Notes: generated by a model not told the origin, from the sequence alone. A DNA stretch of 64,000 nt from Rhodanobacter_A agri (GCF_044904705.1 NZ_JADIKL010000012.1:1-64000); one strand, 5' to 3'; positions 1 through 8,634 are shown, counted from the first letter of the stretch. Translations and numbers: made by a program.

Positions 1-138
1 AGCATCGGCGACCCACTGGCTATGGACATACAACCACGAGCGTCCGAACATGGCTCTCGGCGGCATCACACCCATGCAGAAATTGGCCTTGCCCGCTTAG
101 CTCCACTTTTGGCGAGCGCTAAAAGCGGGGGGATTACC
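1..138 (+). mobile_element. IS3-family insertion sequence, right (3') end only
   Basis: The window begins inside an insertion sequence. The first 100 bases encode the C-terminus of an IS3-family transposase OrfB, followed by about 38 non-coding bases containing the self-complementary stretch CTTTTGGCGAGCGCTAAAAG and a G-run, as expected of an IS terminus. The exact end cannot be fixed without the left terminal repeat; I place it at about 136-138 because CoA-transferase-like sequence starts at 139. The rest of the element lies outside the window to the left. Confidence 0.75.
2..100 (+). CDS. IS3-family transposase OrfB, C-terminal fragment
   Basis: Reading from base 2 gives ...WLWTYNHERPNMALGGITP... 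ending at a TAG at 98-100. The tract YNHERPNMALGGITP is the conserved C-terminal signature of the IS3-family DDE transposase (OrfB), which inserts the element by cut-out-paste-in through a circular intermediate. Only the last 32 residues are visible; the catalytic DDE residues lie upstream, outside the window. Whether the gene is intact cannot be judged here. Confidence 0.85.
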   Translation, partial: ASATHWLWTYNHERPNMALGGITPMQKLALPA

Positions 139-1251
139 GAGCCGCCGAACGGTGAACTGTGGCGACACGCGCATAACGCACCGCCGCAACCGGTCGCCGA
201 GGATGCTTACCCGTGGCACCTGAACAATCGCAACAAGCGGGGTATCGCACTTGATCTGAAGTCGTCGAGCGCCCGGCAGGTTCTCGAAAAGCTCGTCAAA
301 TGGGCCGATGTGCTCATCGTCAACACACCGCACCCTGCCCGTGCGCGGCTCAAGCTTGAATATGCAGATGTTGTTCCATGGAATCCACGCCTGATCTACG
401 CGGACGTCACGGGTTTCGGCGAAAAGGGGCCCGATGCCGATCTACCTGGCTTTGACATCACGTCGTACTGGGCTCGCAGTGGGTTGTTGTCGATGACGCG
501 CGATGCCGGCGCACCGCCTACCTGGCCGGTGGCTGGCAGCGGTGACCATGCGACTGCTGTTGGGCTCTATTCGGCGATTGTCACTGCCCTGTATCGTCGC
601 GAGCGAACGGGAGAGGGTGCGCATGTCACGACCTCCCTGCTCGCGGAAGGTGTCTGGTCCGCAAGCGTTTCGATACAGGCTGCGCTATGCGACGCAAAAT
701 TCTTTGGTCTGCATGATCGAAAAAATCCCGCGAATGCGGCGATGAACGTCTATCGCGCCGCTGACGACACGTGGTTCGTTCTTGTCGTCACGTCCGACAA
801 GTTGGAGGCCGTGGCGATAGCGATCGGCCGTCCGGATCTCCTGACCGATCCGAGATTCTCCGATCCGGCGAAGCTGATGGCGAATATGCCGCAGCTCGCT
901 CTCATCCTGGATGGCGTTTTCAGCGCGCGACCGATGGAGCATTGGTACAAGGTATTCAACGGTGTTCACGTGACGTTTGGTGCGGTGCGTGGCCCGCAAG
1001 AAGTCATCAACGACCCACAGCTACTGGCCAATGGCATCATCGTTCCGCTCGAAGGCGCCGGTGGCAAATTGACGTCCACCATCAGTAGCCCGATTCAGGT
1101 ACATGGCGTTGCCAAGGTCTCAGCCAAGCGAGCTCCGAAGATTGGAGAGCACAACGAGGAGATCCTTCATCAGCTAGGTTTTAGTGCGACCGAGATCGAT
1201 GGGTTACGTGCAAACGGTGCCATTCCGAAAGCAAAGGAGCATGCGGTCTAG
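139..1251 (+). pseudogene. Family III (CaiB/BaiF-type) CoA-transferase, 5' end removed by IS insertion
   Basis: From codon 139-141 onward the frame encodes a family III acyl-CoA transferase, a cytosolic enzyme moving CoA between carboxylic acids. Recognisable parts are EPPNGELWR, LNNRNKRGIALDLKS, a GFGEKGPDADLPGFD motif and the GVWSASVSIQAAL region. Intact relatives carry roughly 40 more N-terminal residues (the G-x-R-V-L-D...G-A-D-V-I-K segment) directly before EPP; here that place is taken by the IS terminus. The frame stays open upstream to an ATG at 22, but that ATG lies inside the transposase gene in another frame, so a product from it would be an artefact with a foreign 39-residue leader. 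The CoA-binding N-terminal part is therefore missing and the gene is probably inactive. The remaining 370 codons show no internal stop, which suggests the insertion is recent. Confidence 0.8.
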
Positions 1252-1375
1252 CATAGCGAAGTACTGCGGCGGGGCCCCCTGTCGCCTTGCTTGCGGCGCA
1301 CGCCTTGGCGCGCCACGTCGTGAAGTAAAACGACGCCTTTCGGTGCCCCGTTGTCGCCCCAGCGCCGATGTGCGA

Positions 1376-1807
1376 TCAGACCAGGCTGATCTGCACGTCG
1401 ACGTTGCCACGCGTGGCATGCGAGTACGGGCAGATATCGCGATGCGCGGTATCGACCAGATCCTGTGCCACGGCACGATCGATGCCCGGCAGGCTCACTT
1501 CAAGCTTCACCGCGATGGCAAAGCCGATCGGTTCGCGCGGTCCGATACCGACATGTGCGGTCACCGAAGCATCCTTTAGCGTGACCTTCTTCTCACGCGC
1601 CACATGGCGCACCGCACTTTCGAAGCAGGCCGCATAGCCGGCGGCGAACAGCTGTTCCGGATTGCTGCCGTGGCCGCCCTGACCGCCCAACTCCTTCGGC
1701 ACCTTCAGGTCGACATCCAGCACGTCGTCACTGCTGTGGACACGACCTTCGCGACCACCCTTGGCCGTGGCGGTGGCGGTGTAAAGAACCTTGCTTGGAT
1801 TGCTCAT
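1376..1807 (-). CDS. ohr: Organic hydroperoxide resistance protein Ohr (OsmC superfamily)
   Basis: Ohr is a cytosolic thiol peroxidase that reduces organic and fatty-acid hydroperoxides using lipoylated partners. The 143-residue product has the usual length and carries the family's catalytic set: R19, E51, the peroxidatic C61 in AGYAACFESA and the resolving C126 in ICPYSHATRGN. The start ATG at 1807 gives MSNPSKVLYTATATAKGG, typical for Ohr; the frame is open upstream to 1990, but that extension does not look like protein. No OhrR (MarR-type) gene is next to it and I see no classical OhrR box. Instead a 74-bp element shared with the decarboxylase gene at 30377-31180 sits 71 bases upstream. 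Confidence 0.93.
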   Translation of the reverse strand: MSNPSKVLYTATATAKGGREGRVHSSDDVLDVDLKVPKELGGQGGHGSNPEQLFAAGYAACFESAVRHVAREKKVTLKDASVTAHVGIGPREPIGFAIAVKLEVSLPGIDRAVAQDLVDTAHRDICPYSHATRGNVDVQISLV

Positions 1808-1877
1808 GGTCGTGGTCTCGTTCGTCGGTGGAAAAGTATCTGTCATCACGAAACAAAGCGCGATGCAATCGCCGACT

Positions 1878-1951
1878 CCATCGAGGCAAGTATGGTATCC
1901 GATACGATTCCGTTCTTGGATAAAGCTGACTGCGAAGGATGAAAAGTCACT
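1878..1951 (-). promoter_or_regulatory. 74-bp conserved upstream element, copy A (upstream of ohr)
   Basis: About 63 of 74 positions match bases 31287-31360, in the same orientation relative to the leftward gene that follows (ohr here, the decarboxylase there). The core at 1892-1908 is a 17-bp imperfect palindrome, ATGGTATCCGATACGAT, whose arms differ at one base, of the kind bound by GntR-type dimers. Conserved flanks include TTCTTGGA and CGAAGGATGAAAA. I infer a shared promoter/operator; the regulator is unknown. Confidence 0.55.
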
Positions 1952-4900
1952 TTCCGCAACGGTGCAGCTGATCGTCTTCATTATCCCCAAAATGCCAGCG
2001 CCCCCTTATGGATGCGTGGGTTGCCTGGATCGCTTGCCATGGCAAGACCAGCTCGACCGTGGTACCTCGTGGATTGGCGTGCCGGATGGTCAGTTGGCCA
2101 CCGAGTTTCGCCGCACGCTCGCGCATGCCGGCGATCCCCCAATGCCCTTCTCTTTGTTTGTCATGGATTTGCTGTTCGGTGAAGCCAATACCGTTATCCG
2201 CGACATCTACGGCAAGAGCGTTATCCGAGTAATTGACGGACACCACAACACATTCAGCCTCGGCATGTTTGAAAGCATTGATGACGCTTTCTCGCACGAT
2301 GGCAATCATTTCGCCGCAGTGCATGGCGCAAAGCGGCCGTGCCTCGCCCTCAACCCGCACTGAGTAGTGTGTGCCTGAATGTGTCGCTACATCGCTGCCA
2401 ATGGACTTCAGATTTTCTATCAGATCCGCATGATCAGACTGCGCCAGTCGAAGCGCGCTGATGGCATCCCGTCCCTCGATCAGGGCCCCACGCATTTTCT
2501 CCTCGATCTTGGTAATTCGCAGCCGCTGCGTATCCGATAGATCACGGCTGTTGGAAAGCATCTCGACCTGCAGGAGGATGCCCTGCATGACTTGAAGCAG
2601 GGTGTCGTGCAGATCGCGCGCGATGCGTTCACGTTCAGCGAGGCGCTCTATCCAAAGTAGCCGATAGCGTCGCTCGATAAACCGCAGGCGCAGCATATAG
2701 ATCAGCCATAGAGCAAGCACGACGATGAATGCGATGAGTGCCTTGAACCAAGTCGTCTGGTAGAAGGCTGGCCTGATCGTGAAATGCAATGTGGCAGGTC
2801 GCGGGCTGGCGACACCATCTTCGTTGAGTGCAACGACCTCGAAGTGGTAGCTTCCGGGCTGCATATTGGTATAGAAGGCCTCGCGCCGCCCCCCGTCGTC
2901 CTGCCAATCTTCCTCCACTTCCTTGAGCCGATACCGGAAATGTACCCGCTCCGGCATGGACAGCGCAGCCGCTGTATAGGCGATGTGGATGCTGTGTGTG
3001 CCCGGCGGCAACGACGGCACGGAAGATACGGGCCAGCTGGAATTGGCCGATGCCAGCGTGCTGATCGTAACGTCCGGTGCAATCATATTGCGCCGGATAT
3101 GAGCCGGATCGATCCAGGAAAGATTCTGCTTGGTCGCGACCCAGATGCGTCCATCCGTGCTTTCGATCATCGTGGGTCCCGGGCGAATGGATTGCGGAAC
3201 GCCGTTGATGCCGTCCGTCTGGGTGAAAAGCTCGTAACCTGGCGTGTAACCGGGCTGTTTGAGCCACGCTGCGATTTCACCTGCGCTTATACGATAGACA
3301 CCATCGGGCCCACTGAGCCATAACTCGCCAGCCCGCGTTTCAACGATCCCTGATACGCCGCTAAAGTTGTTGTCGCCTTTGCCAATCAAATTCCTGAATG
3401 CGCCTGATGGCGACAAGTACGCGACACCATTGTCACCGGTGGCCCAGGCGTGCGTACCGCGTACATACAGGCTGAGTACATTGCCGACATCCAGGCCATT
3501 GCCGCTGTTGTAGAGCGTGATGTGGTCATGGTCGACGACAGCAATACGGTTGCCAGGATAAGTCAACCAGATGCGTCCGGATTCATCACCTATAACGCGA
3601 ATCGCCGGCCCATCCGGCAAAGCCTTCAGGCCACCGTTGAGGGTCCAGGTGCCGTTTGACAGCCTGAAGACACCCACTTTGGCAATGGACATCCAAACGT
3701 CGCCTGCTGCATCTTCCGCAATACCCTGGCAAGCCTGTAGAGCTTGACCACCATGGTCATCAACCAGAGTGCCGGGCGGCGGCGGAACGTGTTTGACGTG
3801 CAAGCCGTCGTACGCTTCTACATCCATTCTCCCCGGCATCCAGACAACGCCGTGACTGTCCACCGTCGAACAGTCTGCGCCTAGTCCGAAGCCGGCAATA
3901 CGGACAGGATCCTGATCGCCCTTGAGGTACAAGCCATATTCCCGAAGGCTGCCTACCCATAGGCCGCCATGGGCATCGGCAGCGATAGTGAGGTTGCTCA
4001 TCTCGCTTGGGAAGTGAACTGGCGTAAATTTCCCGACTGAAAAGCGATCGACACCGCCTTCCGTCGCAACCCAGACGTTTGATTCGCGGTCCATGAAATA
4101 GAAGAGCGCGAATTGACCTGTCAATCCGTCGCGTCGATCGAAGTGTTCTTCGGAGGAAGGCGAACCATTTGCATCACTCCAACGCACTCGAGTGATGCCT
4201 TCCTGATCTTCACGCGTGAACCATAGTGCACCCGACGGATCGCGCAAGCTTGCCCAGTAGGGATAGCTTTTTTTCAAAGCCACGCCAGCGGGAAGTCCGA
4301 TCAGTTCGCGCTTGGCCTGCAAAAAATCGACAGGCCGCCATTGATTGCTGTGATCGTCGAGTACGTAAGCGGTGTCGGTATCGAAGAGATGGATCTCTCC
4401 GTTGACTTCTCCCAGTGCTTGCGGCCGATGGCCGGGATAGCCCTGGCTGGGGCCGGCCGTTTCCCAATGACCATCCTTTTGCCAGGCAACACCACGTGTC
4501 GTTGCAACCCAGAGCACCCCATTCCTGGCCCTTGCAAAACCTATGACGCTTCCACCAGGTAGAGCGGAGGCAGGGACATTCGATACCTTCCCATCATGCA
4601 GCAGACTCATTCCGCCAAATGTGTAGCCTATCCACAAGTCGCCATTGGATTCTGCATAAAGGGAAAAGATGCTCGTGCTCGGCAACAGGCGGGTCACACT
4701 CTTGTCAAAGCGCACCCCATCAAATCGGTACAAGCCATTCTGCGTTGCGATCCATAGAAAACCGTCCGGTGTCTGGGCGATCCACGTCGCACCTGATGGG
4801 GCGCCCTCCCGAGATGGATAGGCGTGGTGCTGAAGCTGGCTCAGCCGCAATCGGTAAGGTGTCTGCGAAGAGAGCGGAGCAACGGAGTGCGGCGGTTCGG

Positions 4901-5036
4901 CAGGCCATGCCACCGGTGGGAAGCAGAGGGTAACCAGCAGCAAGCATACGAAGGACGCGGGCACGCAGCTGCCTCGGCCGACGACAAATCGCCTGGCCCA
5001 TAGAAGGGCTATCTTGCCGATGGCATTGATGCCCAT
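1947..5036 (-). CDS. Sensor histidine kinase with periplasmic two-component regulator propeller, Y_Y_Y and HisKA_3/HATPase domains
   Basis: A membrane-bound sensor kinase of the NarX/UhpB-like (HisKA_3) class fused to a large extracytoplasmic propeller. From the ATG at 5036 the 1029-residue product has a signal/anchor segment (about 22-45), many propeller blades of the type W-I-A-T-x-x-G-L-Y-R-F-D and LWIGYTFGG, a Y_Y_Y domain near 665-730, a transmembrane segment (FKALIAFIVVLALWLIYML), an H-box RERIARDLHDTLLQ with the phospho-accepting His near 810, and an ATP-binding domain with ADNGIGF and GHWGIAGMRERA. The frame extends upstream to a TTG at 5138, which I reject as a start. It follows a second, propeller-less kinase on the same strand. 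No response regulator is adjacent; the nearest is at 32311. The ligand is unknown. Confidence 0.85.
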   Translation of the reverse strand: MGINAIGKIALLWARRFVVGRGSCVPASFVCLLLVTLCFPPVAWPAEPPHSVAPLSSQTPYRLRLSQLQHHAYPSREGAPSGATWIAQTPDGFLWIATQNGLYRFDGVRFDKSVTRLLPSTSIFSLYAESNGDLWIGYTFGGMSLLHDGKVSNVPASALPGGSVIGFARARNGVLWVATTRGVAWQKDGHWETAGPSQGYPGHRPQALGEVNGEIHLFDTDTAYVLDDHSNQWRPVDFLQAKRELIGLPAGVALKKSYPYWASLRDPSGALWFTREDQEGITRVRWSDANGSPSSEEHFDRRDGLTGQFALFYFMDRESNVWVATEGGVDRFSVGKFTPVHFPSEMSNLTIAADAHGGLWVGSLREYGLYLKGDQDPVRIAGFGLGADCSTVDSHGVVWMPGRMDVEAYDGLHVKHVPPPPGTLVDDHGGQALQACQGIAEDAAGDVWMSIAKVGVFRLSNGTWTLNGGLKALPDGPAIRVIGDESGRIWLTYPGNRIAVVDHDHITLYNSGNGLDVGNVLSLYVRGTHAWATGDNGVAYLSPSGAFRNLIGKGDNNFSGVSGIVETRAGELWLSGPDGVYRISAGEIAAWLKQPGYTPGYELFTQTDGINGVPQSIRPGPTMIESTDGRIWVATKQNLSWIDPAHIRRNMIAPDVTISTLASANSSWPVSSVPSLPPGTHSIHIAYTAAALSMPERVHFRYRLKEVEEDWQDDGGRREAFYTNMQPGSYHFEVVALNEDGVASPRPATLHFTIRPAFYQTTWFKALIAFIVVLALWLIYMLRLRFIERRYRLLWIERLAERERIARDLHDTLLQVMQGILLQVEMLSNSRDLSDTQRLRITKIEEKMRGALIEGRDAISALRLAQSDHADLIENLKSIGSDVATHSGTHYSVRVEGEARPLCAMHCGEMIAIVRESVINAFKHAEAECVVVSVNYSDNALAVDVADNGIGFTEQQIHDKQREGHWGIAGMRERAAKLGGQLTIRHANPRGTTVELVLPWQAIQATHASIRGRWHFGDNEDDQLHRCGK

Positions 5037-5151
5037 GGAGCGACACAGTTGGATGCGTTGGTAGCTATTAAGCACTACGACGGTCAACGGTCGCAAGCCG
5101 TGTGACGCCCTTGAACAATTACACTGCAAATTGCACAAAGCTGCTCGAGCA

Positions 5152-5991
5152 TCAAGCGGCTTGCCGCGCTTTCATCGTGCTCCATCGATGCCCTTTCCCG
5201 GACGTAATCAGGGCGCGGGGCTTTCTGAGGGCAACACACCTCAGGATGACGAGGTTGACCACGGTTCCCTTGGAAGGTTGACTCGTGAATGTCAGCCTTC
5301 CCTGTAGTTTCTCGGCGCGCTCGCGCATGCCGGCAATTCCCCAATGCCCTTCTTTCTGGCGCAATTCGAGGTATCGCTCGCCGACACCGTTGCCGTTGTC
5401 CTGAATCGAAATCTTCAGCCCGCGTTTTGCGTATCTGATGACGACGAGGATGGTCTTTGCCCGAGAATGCTCGAACGCATTGCGCAAGCCCTCGCGAACG
5501 ATGGCCAACACCTCCACGCGCACGTTCAACGGAAGGTTCCAGGGTTCGCCCTTGATCTTCAGCGTGAAATCGATCTTCGAATCGGAGGCTTCACGCTCGC
5601 CCATTTCCAGGATGGCCGCCATCCAGTCCGTTTCCTCGTCGTCGGGCAAGCGGAGCGCGTTGATCGCGTTGCGTCCGTCCATGACGACATGACGAAGCTT
5701 CCGCTCGATCTTCGCTGCGCGCTCGCGCTCTCCTTCCGGGAGTTCCGACGAAAGCACTTCGAACTCAAGCAGGATGCCCTGGAGACCCTGTAGCAGCGTG
5801 TCGTGCAATTCTCGCGCCATGCGCTTGCGTTCGGCACGCCTCTCGTCTTCCAGGGAACGGTTTCCCGGCTCGGTGTATCCCGGCCGCAACTTGTGCAAGT
5901 TCCAAAACGCGAAGACCAGCGCCGTCCCGACACTCAGCGACTTCACCCAGCCCGGGTGCGAGATGGAGAACTCGTTTCGCACAAATATCAC
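5152..5991 (-). CDS. Sensor-less NarL-type histidine kinase (truncated paralogue)
   Basis: 279 residues starting at a GTG (5991; a GTG three codons in, with a better-spaced GAGGTG, is an alternative). It holds one membrane segment (about 14-31), an H-box RKRMARELHDTLLQ with His63, and a HATPase domain with DNGNGVG and GHWGIAGMRERAEKLQG. The beginning, HPGWVKSLSVGTALVFAFW, lines up with the membrane segment that follows the propeller in the two large kinases of this window, so it resembles such a kinase with its whole periplasmic sensor removed. The C-terminus runs about 30 basic residues past the usual end. It sits immediately upstream of, and on the same strand as, the full-length kinase ending at 1947, so the two are probably co-transcribed. 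Confidence 0.75.
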   Translation of the reverse strand: MIFVRNEFSISHPGWVKSLSVGTALVFAFWNLHKLRPGYTEPGNRSLEDERRAERKRMARELHDTLLQGLQGILLEFEVLSSELPEGERERAAKIERKLRHVVMDGRNAINALRLPDDEETDWMAAILEMGEREASDSKIDFTLKIKGEPWNLPLNVRVEVLAIVREGLRNAFEHSRAKTILVVIRYAKRGLKISIQDNGNGVGERYLELRQKEGHWGIAGMRERAEKLQGRLTFTSQPSKGTVVNLVILRCVALRKPRALITSGKGHRWSTMKARQAA

Positions 5992-6320
5992 CTCGTCAGC
6001 CGACGCGTTTGCGTTCGGCTACCTGTTTATCAGCAGGTCTCCTTCATATGAATTGGATGATTCCTGATCTTTTTTGTGAAAACACACAACGCCAACCGAC
6101 GCGGGCATCGGCGCCGCGCACTCATCGCTGGGCTGGCCAGGCCATTTTCAGGCACCTACGCGCGTCTGCGACCATGAGTGCCGAGGCATTCGGGAAGCCC
6201 TGATCAGCGTCGAACTTCAGTCATGGACTCCGTGCGCCCAGAGCGTAGGTCCGAAGGGTCGAAGTCGAAGGGTCATCACGGCTGCAGGCGCAGCAGACCA
6301 CGCTTCCTGACTGATTGCTC
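5992..6320. other. Intergenic region between the truncated kinase and the PucR-type regulator
   Basis: No convincing gene. It must contain the promoter of the leftward kinase genes. Visible structures are an inverted repeat AGCCGACGCG-TTT-GCGTTCGGCT at about 5998-6020 and a short repeat ACCTG...CAGGT at about 6020-6037, just upstream of the kinase start. No trace of a propeller domain is left here that would explain the loss of the kinase's sensor. Confidence 0.5.
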
Positions 6321-7559
6321 TCACAAGCTGTCCTTGCGCAGCCTTGTCGCCACGTACAGCTTCGCAAGCCACGCTGGGTCTTCCAGGCTCCCGCCCGCGA
6401 TCTCCTGGATGCGCTCGAGCCGGTAGCTCAACGTATTGGGATGGATCCCCAAGACCGACGCGGTCTGCTTGTGCTTCTGGAACTGTTCCAGGTAGCACTC
6501 CAGGGTTCTCAACAGATCCGGCTCGTGCGACAGACGCTCGACCAGGGACTCCAGATAGCGCAGCACGTTGTCCGACCGTCGCGCGCCTTCGTTCAATGCG
6601 ATGTCCGAATACCGGTAGACGCCATCGCCGCCGCCATGGCGCTCGCCGATCTCCAGCGCCTTGACCGCTTCTTCCACGGAACCGGACCAGCCGGATGGCC
6701 CCTGGCCCATCATCCCTACGCCCATCTGTTTGAACTCGGGAACGTTGGCGATCAACCGCGCGGCCAACTCCCCCATTCTCCGGTCGCTGGCCAGCACGGA
6801 ATCACCCCGGATACATGGCATCCAGACGATCAACCGCCCGCGATACATCGCCCTGACGAGGTCCGCCGCATTGACCTTCGCCATGCGCGCCACGACCAGC
6901 ATCATCCTGTCCAGCTCCGTCTCCACGCGGGACGGTAAGGTGTCCGGCACATCGAGGTTGAGCGCAAACGCCACCCGGGCGATCGTCGGATCGATGCCGA
7001 TGGTTTCCGACACCCGGTTGAACTCGTCCACGTCCCCGGTGGCGCCAAAGACCAGGTTGCATAGTTCGTATCTCAGCGCATCTTTCCATCTCGACTGCTC
7101 GTATTGCTCCTCCATGTAGGCCGTTGCGATCGCCTGGGCCATTTCGTCGAAGTGGTCGAGGAGATAAGGCGACACGGTGGAAAGAAGCTCGTCCTTGACG
7201 TCATGGTGCTCTGACGAAAATTCCAGATAGATGGCCCATAGTTCCTTTGAACCCACCCGATAGGCCCGAAGTAGCGACGCCAACTCGATGCCTTGATGGA
7301 CGCGCCTTCGACCCACATTCCGAAATGTCTCCATGTCGTGGTCGGAAGGATATTCCCCCGTCAACAAGGTCTTGCACCAAAGCACGGCCGAGAACCGGAT
7401 CGACTCCAGGAAGTCGCCTTTGGTACTCGATGGAAGCCCGGCGTAGGTTGGGTCACTTTGCGTGATGGCCCGATAAGACCTTTCGATGATCACCGTCGGA
7501 TCGCGCGCATAGGCGGCCGTCACTTCGCGAAGCTTTCCCGTTACTTGTGGAACTTTCAT
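6321..7559 (-). CDS. PucR/CdaR-family transcriptional regulator
   Basis: A cytosolic one-component regulator of 412 residues from the ATG at 7559 (MKVPQVTGKLREV). The N-terminal two thirds resemble the RsbRD-like plus GGDEF-like region of PucR/CdaR proteins (for example RRRVHQGIELASLLRAYRVG). The C-terminus has the PucR-type helix-turn-helix: LLRTLECYLEQFQKHKQTAS followed by VLGIHPNTLSYRLERIQEI. Such proteins usually activate catabolic genes for purines, sugars or acids; the target here is not evident. It is separated from the cyo operon by a terminator, so it is its own unit. The open frame upstream to 7709 is rejected because its sequence is compositionally odd and the family begins near M51. 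Confidence 0.8.
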   Translation of the reverse strand: MKVPQVTGKLREVTAAYARDPTVIIERSYRAITQSDPTYAGLPSSTKGDFLESIRFSAVLWCKTLLTGEYPSDHDMETFRNVGRRRVHQGIELASLLRAYRVGSKELWAIYLEFSSEHHDVKDELLSTVSPYLLDHFDEMAQAIATAYMEEQYEQSRWKDALRYELCNLVFGATGDVDEFNRVSETIGIDPTIARVAFALNLDVPDTLPSRVETELDRMMLVVARMAKVNAADLVRAMYRGRLIVWMPCIRGDSVLASDRRMGELAARLIANVPEFKQMGVGMMGQGPSGWSGSVEEAVKALEIGERHGGGDGVYRYSDIALNEGARRSDNVLRYLESLVERLSHEPDLLRTLECYLEQFQKHKQTASVLGIHPNTLSYRLERIQEIAGGSLEDPAWLAKLYVATRLRKDSL

Positions 7560-7684
7560 GGCTGCACCGACGCAAAGACAAGTGGAGGGAGTTCCAGGAT
7601 CATGGCCGGATGCAAAGCGTCCGCGACGACGCGGACGGGCCACACGCCTGCAGTCTAGACCTTCGCTCGATGCCCATTGAAACA

Positions 7685-7706
7685 AGGGGCGCCATGCGGC
7701 GCCCCT
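7685..7706 (-). terminator. Terminator hairpin after the cyo operon
   Basis: Perfect 9-bp stem AGGGGCGCC/GGCGCCCCT with loop ATGC, 20 bases beyond the stop codon of the small secreted protein, followed on the minus strand by TGTTTC. Its place indicates that the secreted protein gene is the last gene of the cyo transcript. Confidence 0.6.
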
Positions 7707-7725
7707 CATCCTTCAAACCAAAAAA

Positions 7726-8178
7726 TCACCGCCTGGTGATCGAAACGGCGCCTACGGAAAGCCCCAGGTCAATGCCTTCGCCACTTCCATGCAGCGCCAG
7801 CGAGGTGGTGCCCTTGGTGAGCAGCTGAGCCTCGCCGCTCTTCATCACGCCCGCATCCGCGCCGACCTGCGCGTAATGGCCAAAGACATCGTCGATCGTG
7901 CGCACATGGGTGATCTCACCCTTTCCGTTGTCGATACGGTACCTGCCGGCAGTGAGGCCACCGCCATTCAGCGTGATCTTCACCTTGGCGTGCTGACCGT
8001 TGCTGCACGTCACCGCACCGGTGCCCGATGCGTGCTTGTAGATCACCGACCAACCCGACAAGCTGAAGCTCAGCTTGCAAGTCACACTGGCGTCGGCCGC
8101 CTGTACGCGGGAAGCCGGAAACATGACCAGGGCGCCGATGCAGCCAAGGGCCAGGGCCGCCACGTTGAACATACGCAT
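7726..8178 (-). CDS. Small secreted protein of unknown function, last gene of the cyo operon
   Basis: 150 residues. An AAGGAG ribosome-binding site precedes three consecutive ATG codons; the third (8178) has the best spacing and gives MRMFNVAALALGCIGALVM followed by a cleavage site after RVQA. The mature part has two cysteines (VTCKL and VTCSNG) that could form a disulfide, and reads as a beta-rich periplasmic domain (GWSVIYKHASGTG, LNGGGLTAGRYRIDNGKGE). I do not recognise the family. It lies 66 bases after cyoD and before a terminator, so it is probably co-expressed with the oxidase; a role in oxidase assembly or envelope protection is only a guess. Confidence 0.65.
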   Translation of the reverse strand: MRMFNVAALALGCIGALVMFPASRVQAADASVTCKLSFSLSGWSVIYKHASGTGAVTCSNGQHAKVKITLNGGGLTAGRYRIDNGKGEITHVRTIDDVFGHYAQVGADAGVMKSGEAQLLTKGTTSLALHGSGEGIDLGLSVGAVSITRR

Positions 8179-8244
8179 CATCATCTCCTTGAATCCCAGG
8201 GGAAACCCAAGGCCGGTTGGCAGCTGCTGTGCCCACCCGGCCAT

Positions 8245-8634
8245 TCAACGCTGCATTTGCATGACCTGGCTCATGGGAACCATGTTGTGGTTGAGGTGGG
8301 CCATGATCCACATGGATCCGATGACCACGATCGCGATGATCAGCATCGTCGCCGCGAACGCCATGACGTTGGTCTTCTGCACGGGAGCGGTGTTGATGTG
8401 CAGGAAGAAGATCAGGTGGACCAGCATCTGGGCGATCGCCAAAACGGCCAGCCCCGCCTCGATGCTGAAGGGAGCCATGTTGGTGCTGGGCGCCATGACG
8501 AACGCGGCAATGGTGAGCAGCATCGCCGCGATGTAACCGACGACGTAACCACCAAAGCTCCCATGGGTACGCTGATTTTCCAGTCCCGGGGTATGCGATT
8601 CCCCGCGCCGTGGGTCGTGCTGCTGTGCCGTCAT
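8245..8634 (-). CDS. cyoD: Cytochrome o ubiquinol oxidase subunit IV
   Basis: Accessory membrane subunit needed for stable assembly of the copper/haem centre of the bo3-type quinol oxidase. The 129-residue product starts at the ATG 8634, overlapping the cyoC stop by four bases (ATGA). It has three membrane helices: GGYVVGYIAAMLLTIAAFV, AGLAVLAIAQMLVHLIFFLH and TNVMAFAATMLIIAIVVIGS. The tract QMLVHLIFFLH is characteristic of CyoD. Length is slightly above the E. coli protein because of an extended hydrophilic N-terminus. It is translationally coupled to cyoC. Confidence 0.93.
   Translation of the reverse strand: MTAQQHDPRRGESHTPGLENQRTHGSFGGYVVGYIAAMLLTIAAFVMAPSTNMAPFSIEAGLAVLAIAQMLVHLIFFLHINTAPVQKTNVMAFAATMLIIAIVVIGSMWIMAHLNHNMVPMSQVMQMQR

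Noticed and set aside
22..138. ATG at 22 as the true start of the CoA-transferase
   Set aside because: This ATG lies inside the IS3 transposase coding region in another frame, and the 39 residues that would follow are IS sequence, not a CoA-transferase N-terminus.
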